Positions 17,756 to 27,033 of a stretch of DNA of 64,000 nucleotides are shown here, one piece after another. The stretch spans positions 44,518 through 108,517 of the forward strand of contig NZ_AJYK02000115.1 in the NCBI RefSeq assembly GCF_000286955.2, given 5' to 3'. Origin of the DNA: Vibrio rumoiensis 1S-45 (GTDB taxonomy: Bacteria; Pseudomonadota; Gammaproteobacteria; Enterobacterales; Vibrionaceae). The stretch's first letter is position 1. Every line of letters begins with the position of its first letter. Under the pieces are notes generated by a model. It had not been told where the DNA came from, searched no databases, and saw nothing but the letters and a program-made list of their open reading frames with translations. Position numbers and translations under genes: made by a program.

Positions 17756-19045
17756 CTACTTCTGTACTTTTCTCAATACTGCTTTCAATAAATCAAAATC
17801 AGCAGCAAGATCTTCAGAAAGTAATTCCATTGCACCATGCTTAGCCAGTGGTGCTGGTACGTCGATATCCGTCCCTAAGATCTCATCAACCACTTCTTTG
17901 AACTTAGCAGGGTGAGCGGTACATAAGAACAAGCCTGTTTCACCATCTTGCAGTTGTTCATTCAATACACGATAAGCAATCGCACCGTGAGGCTCACATA
18001 AGTAACCCATTTGGTTTAGCTCAACCACAGAAGCTGCGCTCTGCTCATCAGTTACCATACCTTTGCCTAGTGTATCTAAGCCCCAACCTTTCAGTCTGCA
18101 GAGCTCTTCAATACGTGGCCAGTTATTAGGTTGGCTCACATCCATTGCATTTGACGTTGTCGCAACGGTTGGCTTAGGATCCCACTTACCAGTTTCAAGG
18201 TAACGAGGCACGGTATCATTAGCATTGGTTGCTGCGATAAAACGTTTAATTGGCAAGCCTAATGCTTTCGCCAATAAACCCGCAGTTAAGTTACCAAAGT
18301 TACCACTTGGCACTGAAATGACTAAGTTTTCGCGTTCTGCTTTGCTCATTTGCGAAGCTGCTTCAAAGTAGTAACAAATTTGCGCCATTAAACGACTGAT
18401 GTTGATTGAGTTCGCTGAGTTCAAACCGATCTCTTCACGCAACTCCTGATCATCAAAAGCTTGTTTGACTAATGCTTGGCATGCATCAAAATCACCATCA
18501 ATTGCCACGGTATGAATGTTGCCACCGAGTGTACAAAATAGCTTTTCTTGCAACGGACTGATCTTACCTTTCGGGTATAAGATCACCACGTTGATGTTTT
18601 CCATTCCGTAAAAGGCATGAGCCACAGCCGCACCAGTATCACCTGATGTTGCCGTTAAAATTGTGATTTTTTGACCTTTGTCTGCCGTGACTGCCGCCAA
18701 AGATTGCGCCATAAAACGGCCACCAAAATCTTTAAATGCCAGTGTTGGGCCATGGAATAATTCCAGTGCATAAACGCCATCTTTTACCGACTTAATGGGT
18801 GCTGGGAACTGGAACGCCGAATCAACTAATTGGCGAACTTGTTCCGCCGACAGTTCATCGCCAATTAACGCCGATAAAATTTTGCTACTGCGAGAAATAA
18901 AATCTTCTGCAAGCAGTGCATCAATATCATCAAATTGAGGAATATCCGCTGGGAAAAACAACCCTTGGTTACGGCCTAATCCTTGGCGAACTGCTTGGCC
19001 AAAAGAGACTTGTTCATCGTTTTCTTTAATGTTGTACAACTTCAT
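17756..19045 (-). CDS. thrC: Threonine synthase
   Basis: Last step of threonine synthesis: O-phosphohomoserine to threonine with PLP. The 429-residue protein matches the E. coli length (428). The PLP lysine lies in [22 protein letters not shown] context (residues about 93-111), with the TSGDTGAA and SVPSGNFGN phosphate-binding loops. Its ATG overlaps the thrB stop by 4 bases (ATGA), so translation is coupled. Last gene of thrL-thrABC, controlled by the attenuator upstream of thrA. Confidence 0.97.
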   Translation of the reverse strand: MKLYNIKENDEQVSFGQAVRQGLGRNQGLFFPADIPQFDDIDALLAEDFISRSSKILSALIGDELSAEQVRQLVDSAFQFPAPIKSVKDGVYALELFHGPTLAFKDFGGRFMAQSLAAVTADKGQKITILTATSGDTGAAVAHAFYGMENINVVILYPKGKISPLQEKLFCTLGGNIHTVAIDGDFDACQALVKQAFDDQELREEIGLNSANSINISRLMAQICYYFEAASQMSKAERENLVISVPSGNFGNLTAGLLAKALGLPIKRFIAATNANDTVPRYLETGKWDPKPTVATTSNAMDVSQPNNWPRIEELCRLKGWGLDTLGKGMVTDEQSAASVVELNQMGYLCEPHGAIAYRVLNEQLQDGETGLFLCTAHPAKFKEVVDEILGTDIDVPAPLAKHGAMELLSEDLAADFDLLKAVLRKVQK

Positions 19046-20013
19046 AATTCACTTCCTGTTACTCTCGAACCGTCCTTGTCTAAACGACAAATATGCACGA
19101 AACCTTCTTCATTTTGTAGGTAATTTTCTTCTAACCAATGCGCCACACGCTCGGCCACGTCTTTCTTAGAGCAAATGGTAAAGATTGTCGGACCTGAGCC
19201 CGAAATACCACAAGCCAGAGCGCCAGCCGACATCGCGTATTTACGTGCATCAGCAAAACCAGGTAATAGCTTCTCACGGTATGGTTCTGCGATCACGTCT
19301 TTAATCAATTTTGCTGCCAGTTCTGGCTGCCCAGAGTGGCAAGCATGGATAAAGCCACCTAGATGACGACCATGCGCAATAATATCTTGTCGGCGATACT
19401 GAGAGGGCAAAATTGAGCGAGCTTCCGCAGTCGACACCTTAATGCCCGGATACGCCATGACCCAATACCATTCATCAAAACACGGGACTTCTTGGCTAAT
19501 AATACCAAGCTCTTCCAGCATTAATTGCAATCCACCAAGGTAACATGGTGCAACGTTATCATAATGCACGCCACCGGAGATCTGACCTTCCATCTCGCCC
19601 ATAAGAGCCAGCAGTTCCATTTCAGACAGAGGCTGACCATGAAAACGGTTAAGCGCATCTAACGCTGCCACAATTGAGCAAGCGCTCGATCCTAGCCCTG
19701 AACCAATCGGCATGTTTTTTTCTAGCGTCATTTCTAACGGCAGAAGGTCAATGCCTTTTTTATCAAGCTCACGAGCAAACACGCGCCAACAATCGTAAAC
19801 GATGTTCTCGGTTGGCTCGGTCGGCAATTTATCTACAAAGCTGCCGGCGGTTTTTAATTCAAAAGGTTTATCATTAGGGGTGATTAATACGCGATCCCCT
19901 AATAATGTTCCATCGATAGGTGATACTGCCGCGCCTAATACATCAAACCCAACGCTCACATTACCAATCGAAGCCGGTGCATACACCGCAACACTTTCAT
20001 TTTTTAATGTCAT
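19042..20013 (-). CDS. thrB: Homoserine kinase
   Basis: Phosphorylates homoserine for ThrC. A GHMP kinase of 323 residues, with N-terminal [19 protein letters not shown], the ATP-binding glycine-rich motif 2 [16 protein letters not shown] (about residues 90-106) and motif 3 [14 protein letters not shown] near the C-terminus. It begins 2 bases after thrA and overlaps thrC by 4 bases, so the three genes are a tight unit. Slightly longer than E. coli ThrB (310). Confidence 0.97.
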   Translation of the reverse strand: MTLKNESVAVYAPASIGNVSVGFDVLGAAVSPIDGTLLGDRVLITPNDKPFELKTAGSFVDKLPTEPTENIVYDCWRVFARELDKKGIDLLPLEMTLEKNMPIGSGLGSSACSIVAALDALNRFHGQPLSEMELLALMGEMEGQISGGVHYDNVAPCYLGGLQLMLEELGIISQEVPCFDEWYWVMAYPGIKVSTAEARSILPSQYRRQDIIAHGRHLGGFIHACHSGQPELAAKLIKDVIAEPYREKLLPGFADARKYAMSAGALACGISGSGPTIFTICSKKDVAERVAHWLEENYLQNEEGFVHICRLDKDGSRVTGSEL

Positions 20014-20015
20014 GG

Positions 20016-22475
20016 CTACACTCCTAATTTCCAGCCAAGGGTACGCATCACATCCGAGAAAACACCTGCAGCCGTCACTTGTGTTCCCGCACCATAACCA
20101 CGCAGAACTAATGGGATCGGTTGGTAATAACGACTGTAGAAAGCTAACGCATTTTCACCGTCTTTGATTTTGTACATTGGATCGTTATCATCCACCGAGA
20201 TCATTTTCACTCGGCATTGACCATCTTCAATGCTACCGACATAACGCAATACTTGGCCTTCTTCTGCCGCTTTCGCTGACAATTCAGCAAAATACCCATC
20301 CGCTTCCGGTAAACGAGCCATGAACTCATCCACACTGCCTGAATCATCAAAACCCGGTGGCAATGCCTGCTCGACAATCACATCTTCAAGCTCTAATTCC
20401 ATACCCGCTTCACGAGCCAAAATAAGCAGCTTACGCGCGACATCCATACCAGAAAGATCATCGCGCGGATCCGGTTCAGTAAAGCCATTATCTTTAGCAA
20501 TGTTAGTCGCTTGGCTTAGCGTCATACCTTCATCAAGCTTGCCGAAAATATAAGACAGAGATCCGGATAAGATACCGTTAAATTTCTCTAACTCATCACC
20601 CGCTGAAATCAAGTTTTGCAAGTTTTCAATAACAGGCAGACCTGCACCAACCGTCGTTTCATACATCAACTTACGTCGTGAACTACGCGCTGTTTCACGT
20701 AACTGATGGTAATAACTCATGCTTGCCGTATTGGCTTTCTTATTCGGGGTAACAACGTGGAAACCTGCTGCTAAGAAATCAATGTATTGATTCGCGATCT
20801 CTTCACTTGACGTACAATCCACCAGCACGGGGTTAATGATGTGATTACGTTGCACTAAAGCAATCATGCGCGCGAGGCTAAATTCTTCGGTTGCATGAGA
20901 CATGCGATCACGCCAACCTTCCAGTGGTAAGCCATCACTATCAAGCAACAAGCCTTTTGAGTTCGCTAAACCACATACGCGGATCACAATGCCTTTTTCA
21001 GCCAACTTAGCTTGTTGACGTTGGAATTGATCGACCAATTCTGCGCCTACGCCACCGACACCCACCACAAACACATCAAGGAAGTGCTTAGAGTTAAATA
21101 GGTTTTCATGACAAGCTTTAATGGCAACCGCAATGCGATCTTCAGGGATCACCGCCGAAATTGCACGTTCAGATGAACCTTGAGCAATCGCCACGACATT
21201 GACATTCACTTCAGCAAGCGAAGCAAAGAATTGAGAAGCCACGCCACGAGCGGTACGCATCTTATCGCCCACTAAGGTCACAATCGCCACATCGTCGGTA
21301 AATTCAATTGGATCTAATAAGCTGTCTTTTAATTCCAGTTCAAACGCGGCGTGAAGCGCTTGTTCTGCTTTGAGCTTATCAGCCGCTTCAATACAAAAAC
21401 TAATGCTGTATTCAGATGAAGATTGGGTAATTAACACAATCGACACACCAGAAATAGACATCGCATTAAACACGCGACTCGCCATGCCTACCATGCCCTT
21501 CATACCTGGGCCTGATACGTTCACCATGGTTAAATGACTTAAGGTGGTAATGCCTTTAATCGCTAGGTTATCTTCACCGGTATCTTGACCAATTAATGTG
21601 CCAGCCCCTTGTGGGTTAAAGCTATTTTTAATCAAACATGGAATTTGGAACTGAGCGATAGGGGCAATGGTTTTTGGGTGAAGCACGGAAGCGCCAAAGT
21701 AAGATAACTCCATCGCTTCTTGATAACTTAATGATTTCAATAAACGCGCATCTTCAACTAAGCGAGGATCACAGTTATATACGCCATCAACATCCGTCCA
21801 AATTTCACAACAATCTGCGCGTAAGCAAGCGGCAAGAACGGCAGCAGAATAGTCTGAGCCATTACGTCCAAGCGTCACTAATTCGCCTTTTGCATTGCCA
21901 GCGGTAAAGCCCGGCATGATATTGATATGACCTTGAGGTAATGGATACTGTTGAAAGTTAACCGTTGAAATATCCACATCTACCATGGCTTCAAGGTGGT
22001 CACCTTTCGCCAATAGATACGACACTGGATCAATAAGGTTGGCTAATTTACCTTTCGCTTCAACCACAGCCTTCATTAACTGAATTGAAATACGCTCACC
22101 TTTACTGATGATACGTGCGTTAACGTGATCAGGGCACATACCTAATAAGGCAATACCATGCACATACTGACGCAATTGCAGCATCGAGGTTTTCACTTGA
22201 TTATCAAAATCAGTATTCTCAAGATTAGGCACATGACCTTTTATCTCGGCAAACAAAGCATAAAACGATGCTTCTAATTCATTCACTTGTAATTCTGCTT
22301 CACCATTTTTTAAGGTGCTTTCAATCACAGCAACAAGTTTATTGGTTGTTTTCCCTGGAGCAGATAGCACAACGGCCACTTCTTCCTGTTGAGCATTATT
22401 GATAATAATGTCTGCTGCTCTTAAAAAACGATCAGCATCGGCCAGTGATGACCCTCCAAATTTCAATACTCGCAT
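20016..22475 (-). CDS. thrA: Bifunctional aspartokinase I / homoserine dehydrogenase I
   Basis: First and third steps of threonine synthesis in one 819-residue chain (E. coli 820). The N-terminal aspartokinase begins [17 protein letters not shown] and has the substrate motif [16 protein letters not shown]. Two ACT-type regulatory domains follow (about residues 310-460, threonine feedback), then the NAD(P)-binding motif [13 protein letters not shown] and the homoserine dehydrogenase core with [17 protein letters not shown]. The start at 22475 is preferred because GGAGG lies 5 bases upstream; an in-frame GTG four codons earlier would overlap this ribosome site. It follows the thrL attenuator. 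Confidence 0.97.
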   Translation of the reverse strand: MRVLKFGGSSLADADRFLRAADIIINNAQQEEVAVVLSAPGKTTNKLVAVIESTLKNGEAELQVNELEASFYALFAEIKGHVPNLENTDFDNQVKTSMLQLRQYVHGIALLGMCPDHVNARIISKGERISIQLMKAVVEAKGKLANLIDPVSYLLAKGDHLEAMVDVDISTVNFQQYPLPQGHINIMPGFTAGNAKGELVTLGRNGSDYSAAVLAACLRADCCEIWTDVDGVYNCDPRLVEDARLLKSLSYQEAMELSYFGASVLHPKTIAPIAQFQIPCLIKNSFNPQGAGTLIGQDTGEDNLAIKGITTLSHLTMVNVSGPGMKGMVGMASRVFNAMSISGVSIVLITQSSSEYSISFCIEAADKLKAEQALHAAFELELKDSLLDPIEFTDDVAIVTLVGDKMRTARGVASQFFASLAEVNVNVVAIAQGSSERAISAVIPEDRIAVAIKACHENLFNSKHFLDVFVVGVGGVGAELVDQFQRQQAKLAEKGIVIRVCGLANSKGLLLDSDGLPLEGWRDRMSHATEEFSLARMIALVQRNHIINPVLVDCTSSEEIANQYIDFLAAGFHVVTPNKKANTASMSYYHQLRETARSSRRKLMYETTVGAGLPVIENLQNLISAGDELEKFNGILSGSLSYIFGKLDEGMTLSQATNIAKDNGFTEPDPRDDLSGMDVARKLLILAREAGMELELEDVIVEQALPPGFDDSGSVDEFMARLPEADGYFAELSAKAAEEGQVLRYVGSIEDGQCRVKMISVDDNDPMYKIKDGENALAFYSRYYQPIPLVLRGYGAGTQVTAAGVFSDVMRTLGWKLGV

Positions 22476-22508
22476 CCATTCCTCCACTCATACTTTTTAA
22501 TTTTGCAT

Positions 22509-22548
22509 AAAAAAAGGCCTGTATCTGGTGGGATACAGGCCTTTTTTT
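22509..22548 (-). terminator. thr operon attenuator (transcription terminator)
   Basis: A perfect 17-bp stem: seven A, GGCCTGTATC, a 6-base loop, then the complement ending in seven T on the transcribed strand. It lies between the threonine/isoleucine-rich leader peptide and thrA, the classic attenuator arrangement, 33 bases before the thrA start. Confidence 0.93.
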
Positions 22549-22560
22549 GAAAACTTTCGC

Positions 22561-22632
22561 TTACCAGCCTGCCCCAACATTAAGAATATCGGTAATAATT
22601 GAGGTCATAATCGTCGTGCTGGTAAAAAACAT
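22561..22632 (-). CDS. thrL: thr operon leader peptide
   Basis: A 23-residue reading frame, MFFTSTTIMTSIITDILNV followed by GAGW, with 5 Thr and 4 Ile codons among the first 16. It ends 12 bases before the attenuator hairpin. Too short for ordinary gene finding. By analogy with E. coli thrL, ribosome stalling at Thr or Ile codons when the charged tRNAs are scarce would prevent the terminator from forming. The sequence is not that of E. coli thrL, but the design is the same. Confidence 0.92.
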   Translation of the reverse strand: MFFTSTTIMTSIITDILNVGAGW

Positions 22633-22910
22633 AATAATTCGCTTTTCTTCATTCACTTGAACAGTCTCTAGATTTACCGATTAAACCGCTCTGAGTCAAT
22701 GAAAAGTTGTATTTATTCCTATTTAGGTCTAAGAACTCGATGAACGACACGAAAATTATTCTCTAGTTACTCTCAATCCATCAATTTATAACACCGAACA
22801 AAAAGCTCTCATCGAAATAAAAAATTGATTAACCATTAAAAATCAGCACAAACAGGCAAACTCTATGATTTAACATAGCGAGAGATAATAGATTCAACCA
22901 AAAAGATAGA

Positions 22911-23405
22911 TTAACCTAATAAAGTCAAATCCAGTTCTTCATTGCTGACCAAAACACCATTCCAATCAGAATAAATAAAATCCCCAGGATGAATACTGAT
23001 CCCACCAATATTTAAACTCACTTGCGCCTCTCCTACCCCTCTTTTTTCTGTTTTGAATGGGTTGGTTGCCAACGCCTTAATGCCTAAATTTACCGTCGAT
23101 AAGGTATAAGCATCTCTAACCGCCCCATAAACAATCACGCCCTGCCAGCCATTTTGTTCGGCTAAAATAGCCAATTGATCACCAAGCAAAGCTTTTTCAA
23201 TCGAACCATTACCATCAATGAGTAGTACTTTCCCTGCACCATTTTGATTTAACGTTTCACGCACAAGGCTATTGTCGTGGTAACAACGTAAAGTGACGAC
23301 CTCACCATAAAAAGAAACTTTCTGACCATAATTACTAAATGGAACTGCAAGAAAAGCCACTTTACCTTCAAAGTGATCGCATAGTTCTGGTAATAAATCT
23401 TTCAT
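22911..23405 (-). CDS. RraA-family protein (RraA-like / possible HMG-type aldolase)
   Basis: A 164-residue protein of the RraA/MenG fold. Conserved segments are [63 protein letters not shown] and [21 protein letters not shown]. True RraA binds and inhibits RNase E, while related enzymes are 4-hydroxy-4-methyl-2-oxoglutarate aldolases that need an Arg-Asp pair. Here the pair is present in GAVRDAYTL, so aldolase chemistry is possible. The start at 23405 has AGGAG 5 bases upstream; the longer frame to 23507 lacks one. The 278 bases to thrL (22633-22910) and 409 bases to arcA hold promoters only. Confidence 0.8.
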   Translation of the reverse strand: MKDLLPELCDHFEGKVAFLAVPFSNYGQKVSFYGEVVTLRCYHDNSLVRETLNQNGAGKVLLIDGNGSIEKALLGDQLAILAEQNGWQGVIVYGAVRDAYTLSTVNLGIKALATNPFKTEKRGVGEAQVSLNIGGISIHPGDFIYSDWNGVLVSNEELDLTLLG

Positions 23406-23534
23406 GTCGTCTCCTAGGCTTTTGTTATAGTTTGGTAAAAAGAATGAAAACACAAACAAACACATAATATATATAAACCTTATTAAAATGATGGGCTTAT
23501 TGAACATTTAGCATTGTCGTGTTGTTTTATTCGA

Positions 23535-23548
23535 TTGATTCAAATCAA
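23535..23548. promoter_or_regulatory. Perfect FNR-type box upstream of arcA
   Basis: TTGATTCAAATCAA is an exact match to TTGAT-N4-ATCAA. It lies in the gap between the RraA-like gene (minus) and arcA (plus), 267 bases before the arcA start and 130 before the other. arcA is FNR-activated in E. coli, so arcA is the likely target; a TATTGT-like -10 lies around 23575-23580. Confidence 0.65.
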
Positions 23549-23814
23549 CAAAGTGAATATTAGTCAACATCCGCTTATTGTTAGCAAGCTGTTAAGACTG
23601 TAAACTCTTCCTCATTGAGTCGATTAGAGAGAATTGCTGAAGATATTCTATATTTTGCTGGATTATATCAGCAATACTTGAAGTTCAAGATGAATAACTC
23701 AGAAATGAATCATCATCAGCCGTATCGTTTTCTCATTAATTCGCTAACAAAATGTTATTTTTTATCTAAAATTACTCACATAAGCATTATTTTAGTCACG
23801 ATTTAGGTACTCCT

Positions 23815-24531
23815 ATGCATACCCCACAAATTCTTATCGTTGAAGATGAACAAGTCACGCGCAATACGCTAAAGACTATTTTTGAAGCAGAAGGATATAC
23901 TGTTTTTGAAGCTATTAATGGTGACAACATGCACCAGATTCTTTCTGAAAACCAGATCAACTTGGTTATTATGGATATCAACCTACCAGGAAAGAATGGT
24001 TTACTATTAGCAAGAGAGTTGCGTGAACAAGCTAATGTAGCATTAATGTTCTTAACGGGTCGAGATAATGAAGTCGATAAAATCTTAGGCTTAGAAATCG
24101 GCGCTGATGATTACATCACCAAACCTTTCAACCCTCGAGAATTAACGATTCGTGCTCGTAACTTATTGCATCGTTCAATGCATCAAAACGATAGCCAAGA
24201 AGAGAAACGTATTGTTGAAAAATACGAATTCAATGGTTGGGTTTTAGATATTAATAGCCGCTCTTTAATTAACCCGATGGGCGAAAGCTACAAACTGCCG
24301 CGCTCTGAATTCCGTGCACTACTGCACTTTTGTGAAAATCCAGGGAAAATTCAAACTCGCGCAGACTTACTGAAGAAAATGACAGGGCGCGAGCTTAAAG
24401 CGCACGATCGTACTGTGGATGTAACGATTCGCCGTATTCGTAAACACTTTGAATCCATTGCTGATGCACCAGAAATCATTGCTACCATTCATGGTGAAGG
24501 CTATCGTTTTTGTGGTGAGCTAAGCGAATAA
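23815..24531 (+). CDS. arcA: Aerobic respiration control response regulator ArcA
   Basis: OmpR-type response regulator that represses aerobic metabolism genes when phosphorylated by ArcB. The 238-residue protein (E. coli 238) has the receiver domain (about residues 1-120) with the phospho-acceptor Asp at 54 in [12 protein letters not shown], the conserved Lys in [12 protein letters not shown], and a C-terminal winged helix ending [35 protein letters not shown]. It faces the convergent arcB, with a terminator between them. In E. coli arcA and arcB are unlinked, whereas vibrios keep them side by side. Confidence 0.97.
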   Translation: MHTPQILIVEDEQVTRNTLKTIFEAEGYTVFEAINGDNMHQILSENQINLVIMDINLPGKNGLLLARELREQANVALMFLTGRDNEVDKILGLEIGADDYITKPFNPRELTIRARNLLHRSMHQNDSQEEKRIVEKYEFNGWVLDINSRSLINPMGESYKLPRSEFRALLHFCENPGKIQTRADLLKKMTGRELKAHDRTVDVTIRRIRKHFESIADAPEIIATIHGEGYRFCGELSE

Positions 24532-24549
24532 TCGGTTCGACTGAACACT

Positions 24550-24577
24550 AAAGACCTCGTCAATTGACGAGGTCTTT
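24550..24577. terminator. Terminator between arcA and arcB
   Basis: A perfect 12-bp stem (AAAGACCTCGTC and complement) with loop AATT and T-tract; usable in both directions between the convergent genes. Confidence 0.9.
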
Positions 24578-24651
24578 TCGTTTATGGATTGCTCAAGGTT
24601 TATTTAAGTGCATTTCGATAAACTCTGCATACTCAAAAATAAAACATCTGA

Positions 24652-27033
24652 TTAACGAGTCTCTAGCCATTGTTTGAGTGTATTAATATCAGGTTGGTAA
24701 TTCTGATTAATCGCTTCAACCCAATCCCTCACGAGCACCCTCCAGCTTGGATCTTCTGGCGATTGTGCTTTTTGTGCAAGCTGTTGAATTCGTTGCAGTC
24801 CTACGGAGCTGGCTGCACCTTTAATTTTATGCGCTTCAGAGACTAAGTTTTCATCATCACCAGAAGCCATATAGCCATTTAACAATTGAATATAATCCGG
24901 CATCAAGCCTTCAAACATCAACACACTATCCATCACCGGTTGTGTTCCAACAATTTCAATATAAGAGTTGAGCATATCTATATCTAAAATGGACGTCTCA
25001 AACCCTTTATCTTGCGCTGGTTTATCATGGTATTGAAGATCAATGGCTTCTTTATTGCACTTGCTAGCCACTATCGGCTTTAATGCAAGATCGTTCGAAT
25101 GCTTAATGCATTTTTCAATTACCTTATAGATCGCTTTAACCGATAATGGTTTATTGATCGCATCATCCATCCCACGCTGTTGATAACTGTGTTTATCTTT
25201 TAATGTATTGGCGGTTAGAGCAACTAAAGGAGGTAGTTGCGCATAGGTTTGTCGCAATTGTTGTGCGATATCAAACCCTGTCATGTCCGGTAGTTGAATG
25301 TCTAACAACACCAAATCATAGTGACAAGGGTTAAATTTTTTGAGCGCTTCTTCTCCGCTCATCGCCACATCGACCGTATGCCCTAAGTTTTCTAAAACAG
25401 AACGCGCAACCGTAATATTGAGCTCAATATCTTCCACCATAAAAATACGCAAACTTGGCTGCGACTTAAAATTCAAATCCGATTCATAACTTAACTGAGT
25501 GACCGGAACGCGAATCGACACCGTGAATGTACTGCCAAAGCCAAGTTCACTTAATACGGTAATTTCGCCGCCCATTCTATGAGTCAACTCTTGAGATACC
25601 GCTAACCCAATCCCAGTGCCAACAGCATGCAAATTATCTTTGCCAGATTTAACCTGATAATACATGCCAAAAATATTATCCATTTCCGACTCAGGGATCC
25701 CAATACCGGTATCTTCTATTTCAAATTGAATATCGGCATAGTGATCATCAAAATCAGCGCTAACATTAACCGTGACCCCACCTTCCTTTGTGAACTTCAT
25801 GGCATTATTTATCAAGTTCCAAATAACCTGCCTTAAACGAGTGGCATCGACCATAATAGCTTGAGGCAGTTCACTCAACCTATCCAACTCAAAACGCAGG
25901 CCTTTTTGCTCTGCCATTAAACCTGAAATACTTTCAATATCAGTAATAAAGCTCTTAAAATCAGTATCTATAGCCAAAAGCTCTAATTCACTACGATCAA
26001 ACTTATCTAAATCAATCACATCATTAAAAATATGCCCAAGGGTGATCGCACTGACATTGATGGTCTGCATGTACTGCCGTTGCTCTTCATCAAGCTTAGA
26101 ATCAAGTAAAATTCGGCTTAGCCCAACGATCCCATTGAGCGGCGTTCGTAACTCATGGCTGATTGTCGAAATAAATGTTGTCTTGTCTTGGCTGGCTTTT
26201 AGTAACGCGTCTTGATATACCTTTCGCTCGGTAATATCCCGGCCAAAGCCAACCAGACCAAGCAATTGATTGTCTTTACTGTAAAATGGCAACTTCCGAA
26301 ATTCAAAATAAGCTTTTCTATTATCAGGATATTGCAGCCAAATTTCGTACGTCAGCTCTTTATTGTCAGCAAACACTTTTGCATCCGTCGACTCAACTTG
26401 TTGTCGAGTACCAGCGTCACTGTACACATCATTAATAGACAGCCCGACCAATTTCTTTTCAGGTAGCCCCACCAATTCTTCAAATGCTTTATTGCAACCC
26501 GAAAACTCACCGTCAGTATTTCGATAATAAATCAGGTCAGGAGAAGCATCTAAAAAAGAACGCATCAACGCCGTTCTTTGCGCCAGCTCTACCTGAGTTT
26601 TTTCACGTTCATAAACTTCGTTTTCTAGATCTTGTATTGCTTCTTGGCGACCTTCTTCTGCTTTTTCTCTTTCTTCTATTTGCTGATTTAGCTTTCGAAT
26701 ATTCTGCTGAAGCTCTACGTTTAATTCACGATCTCTCGCTCTCATGTCTTTTAGCTTAAACACCATTTTACTTAAGCGTTGACGAGATTCTTCAAGTTGA
26801 TCGACCACCACAGTCAAAAAGTAAACCGCCCATGGCGTGATCAATAAACCAAAGAAAATAGAGCGAATAATCACGACATTTTCTATTTCTCCGCGTAAAA
26901 CCATACTTACCACGACTTGGAGAAGCACAGAAAAACACACCAACGCTAAAGCCAAAAGAATTGAAAAGCGAACCATGCCTAATTTAACGAGCAGATCAAC
27001 GTAGTAACGAGCCAGATTTTTCAATAACTTCAT
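24652..27033 (-). CDS. arcB: Aerobic respiration control sensor kinase ArcB
   Basis: Tripartite hybrid kinase that senses the redox state of the quinone pool and phosphorylates ArcA. In the 793-residue chain: two membrane segments (about residues 22-45 and 57-78) with the very conserved RSIFFGLLITPWAVYFL; a coiled coil (80-150); a PAS domain (about 155-275); HisKA with His293 in ISHELRTPLNG; an HATPase domain (NLINNAMKFT, DTGIGIP, GTGIGLA); a receiver with Asp578 in LVLLDIQLPDMTG; and a C-terminal HPt domain with His735 in EAHKIKGAASS. These match E. coli His292, Asp576 and His717. Its start overlaps the stop of the diguanylate cyclase upstream by 4 bases. Confidence 0.96.
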   Translation of the reverse strand: MKLLKNLARYYVDLLVKLGMVRFSILLALALVCFSVLLQVVVSMVLRGEIENVVIIRSIFFGLLITPWAVYFLTVVVDQLEESRQRLSKMVFKLKDMRARDRELNVELQQNIRKLNQQIEEREKAEEGRQEAIQDLENEVYEREKTQVELAQRTALMRSFLDASPDLIYYRNTDGEFSGCNKAFEELVGLPEKKLVGLSINDVYSDAGTRQQVESTDAKVFADNKELTYEIWLQYPDNRKAYFEFRKLPFYSKDNQLLGLVGFGRDITERKVYQDALLKASQDKTTFISTISHELRTPLNGIVGLSRILLDSKLDEEQRQYMQTINVSAITLGHIFNDVIDLDKFDRSELELLAIDTDFKSFITDIESISGLMAEQKGLRFELDRLSELPQAIMVDATRLRQVIWNLINNAMKFTKEGGVTVNVSADFDDHYADIQFEIEDTGIGIPESEMDNIFGMYYQVKSGKDNLHAVGTGIGLAVSQELTHRMGGEITVLSELGFGSTFTVSIRVPVTQLSYESDLNFKSQPSLRIFMVEDIELNITVARSVLENLGHTVDVAMSGEEALKKFNPCHYDLVLLDIQLPDMTGFDIAQQLRQTYAQLPPLVALTANTLKDKHSYQQRGMDDAINKPLSVKAIYKVIEKCIKHSNDLALKPIVASKCNKEAIDLQYHDKPAQDKGFETSILDIDMLNSYIEIVGTQPVMDSVLMFEGLMPDYIQLLNGYMASGDDENLVSEAHKIKGAASSVGLQRIQQLAQKAQSPEDPSWRVLVRDWVEAINQNYQPDINTLKQWLETR

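Noticed and set aside
23615..23806. 63-codon open frame upstream of arcA
   Set aside because: Lies in the presumed arcA leader, has no ribosome site and reads as random AT-rich sequence.
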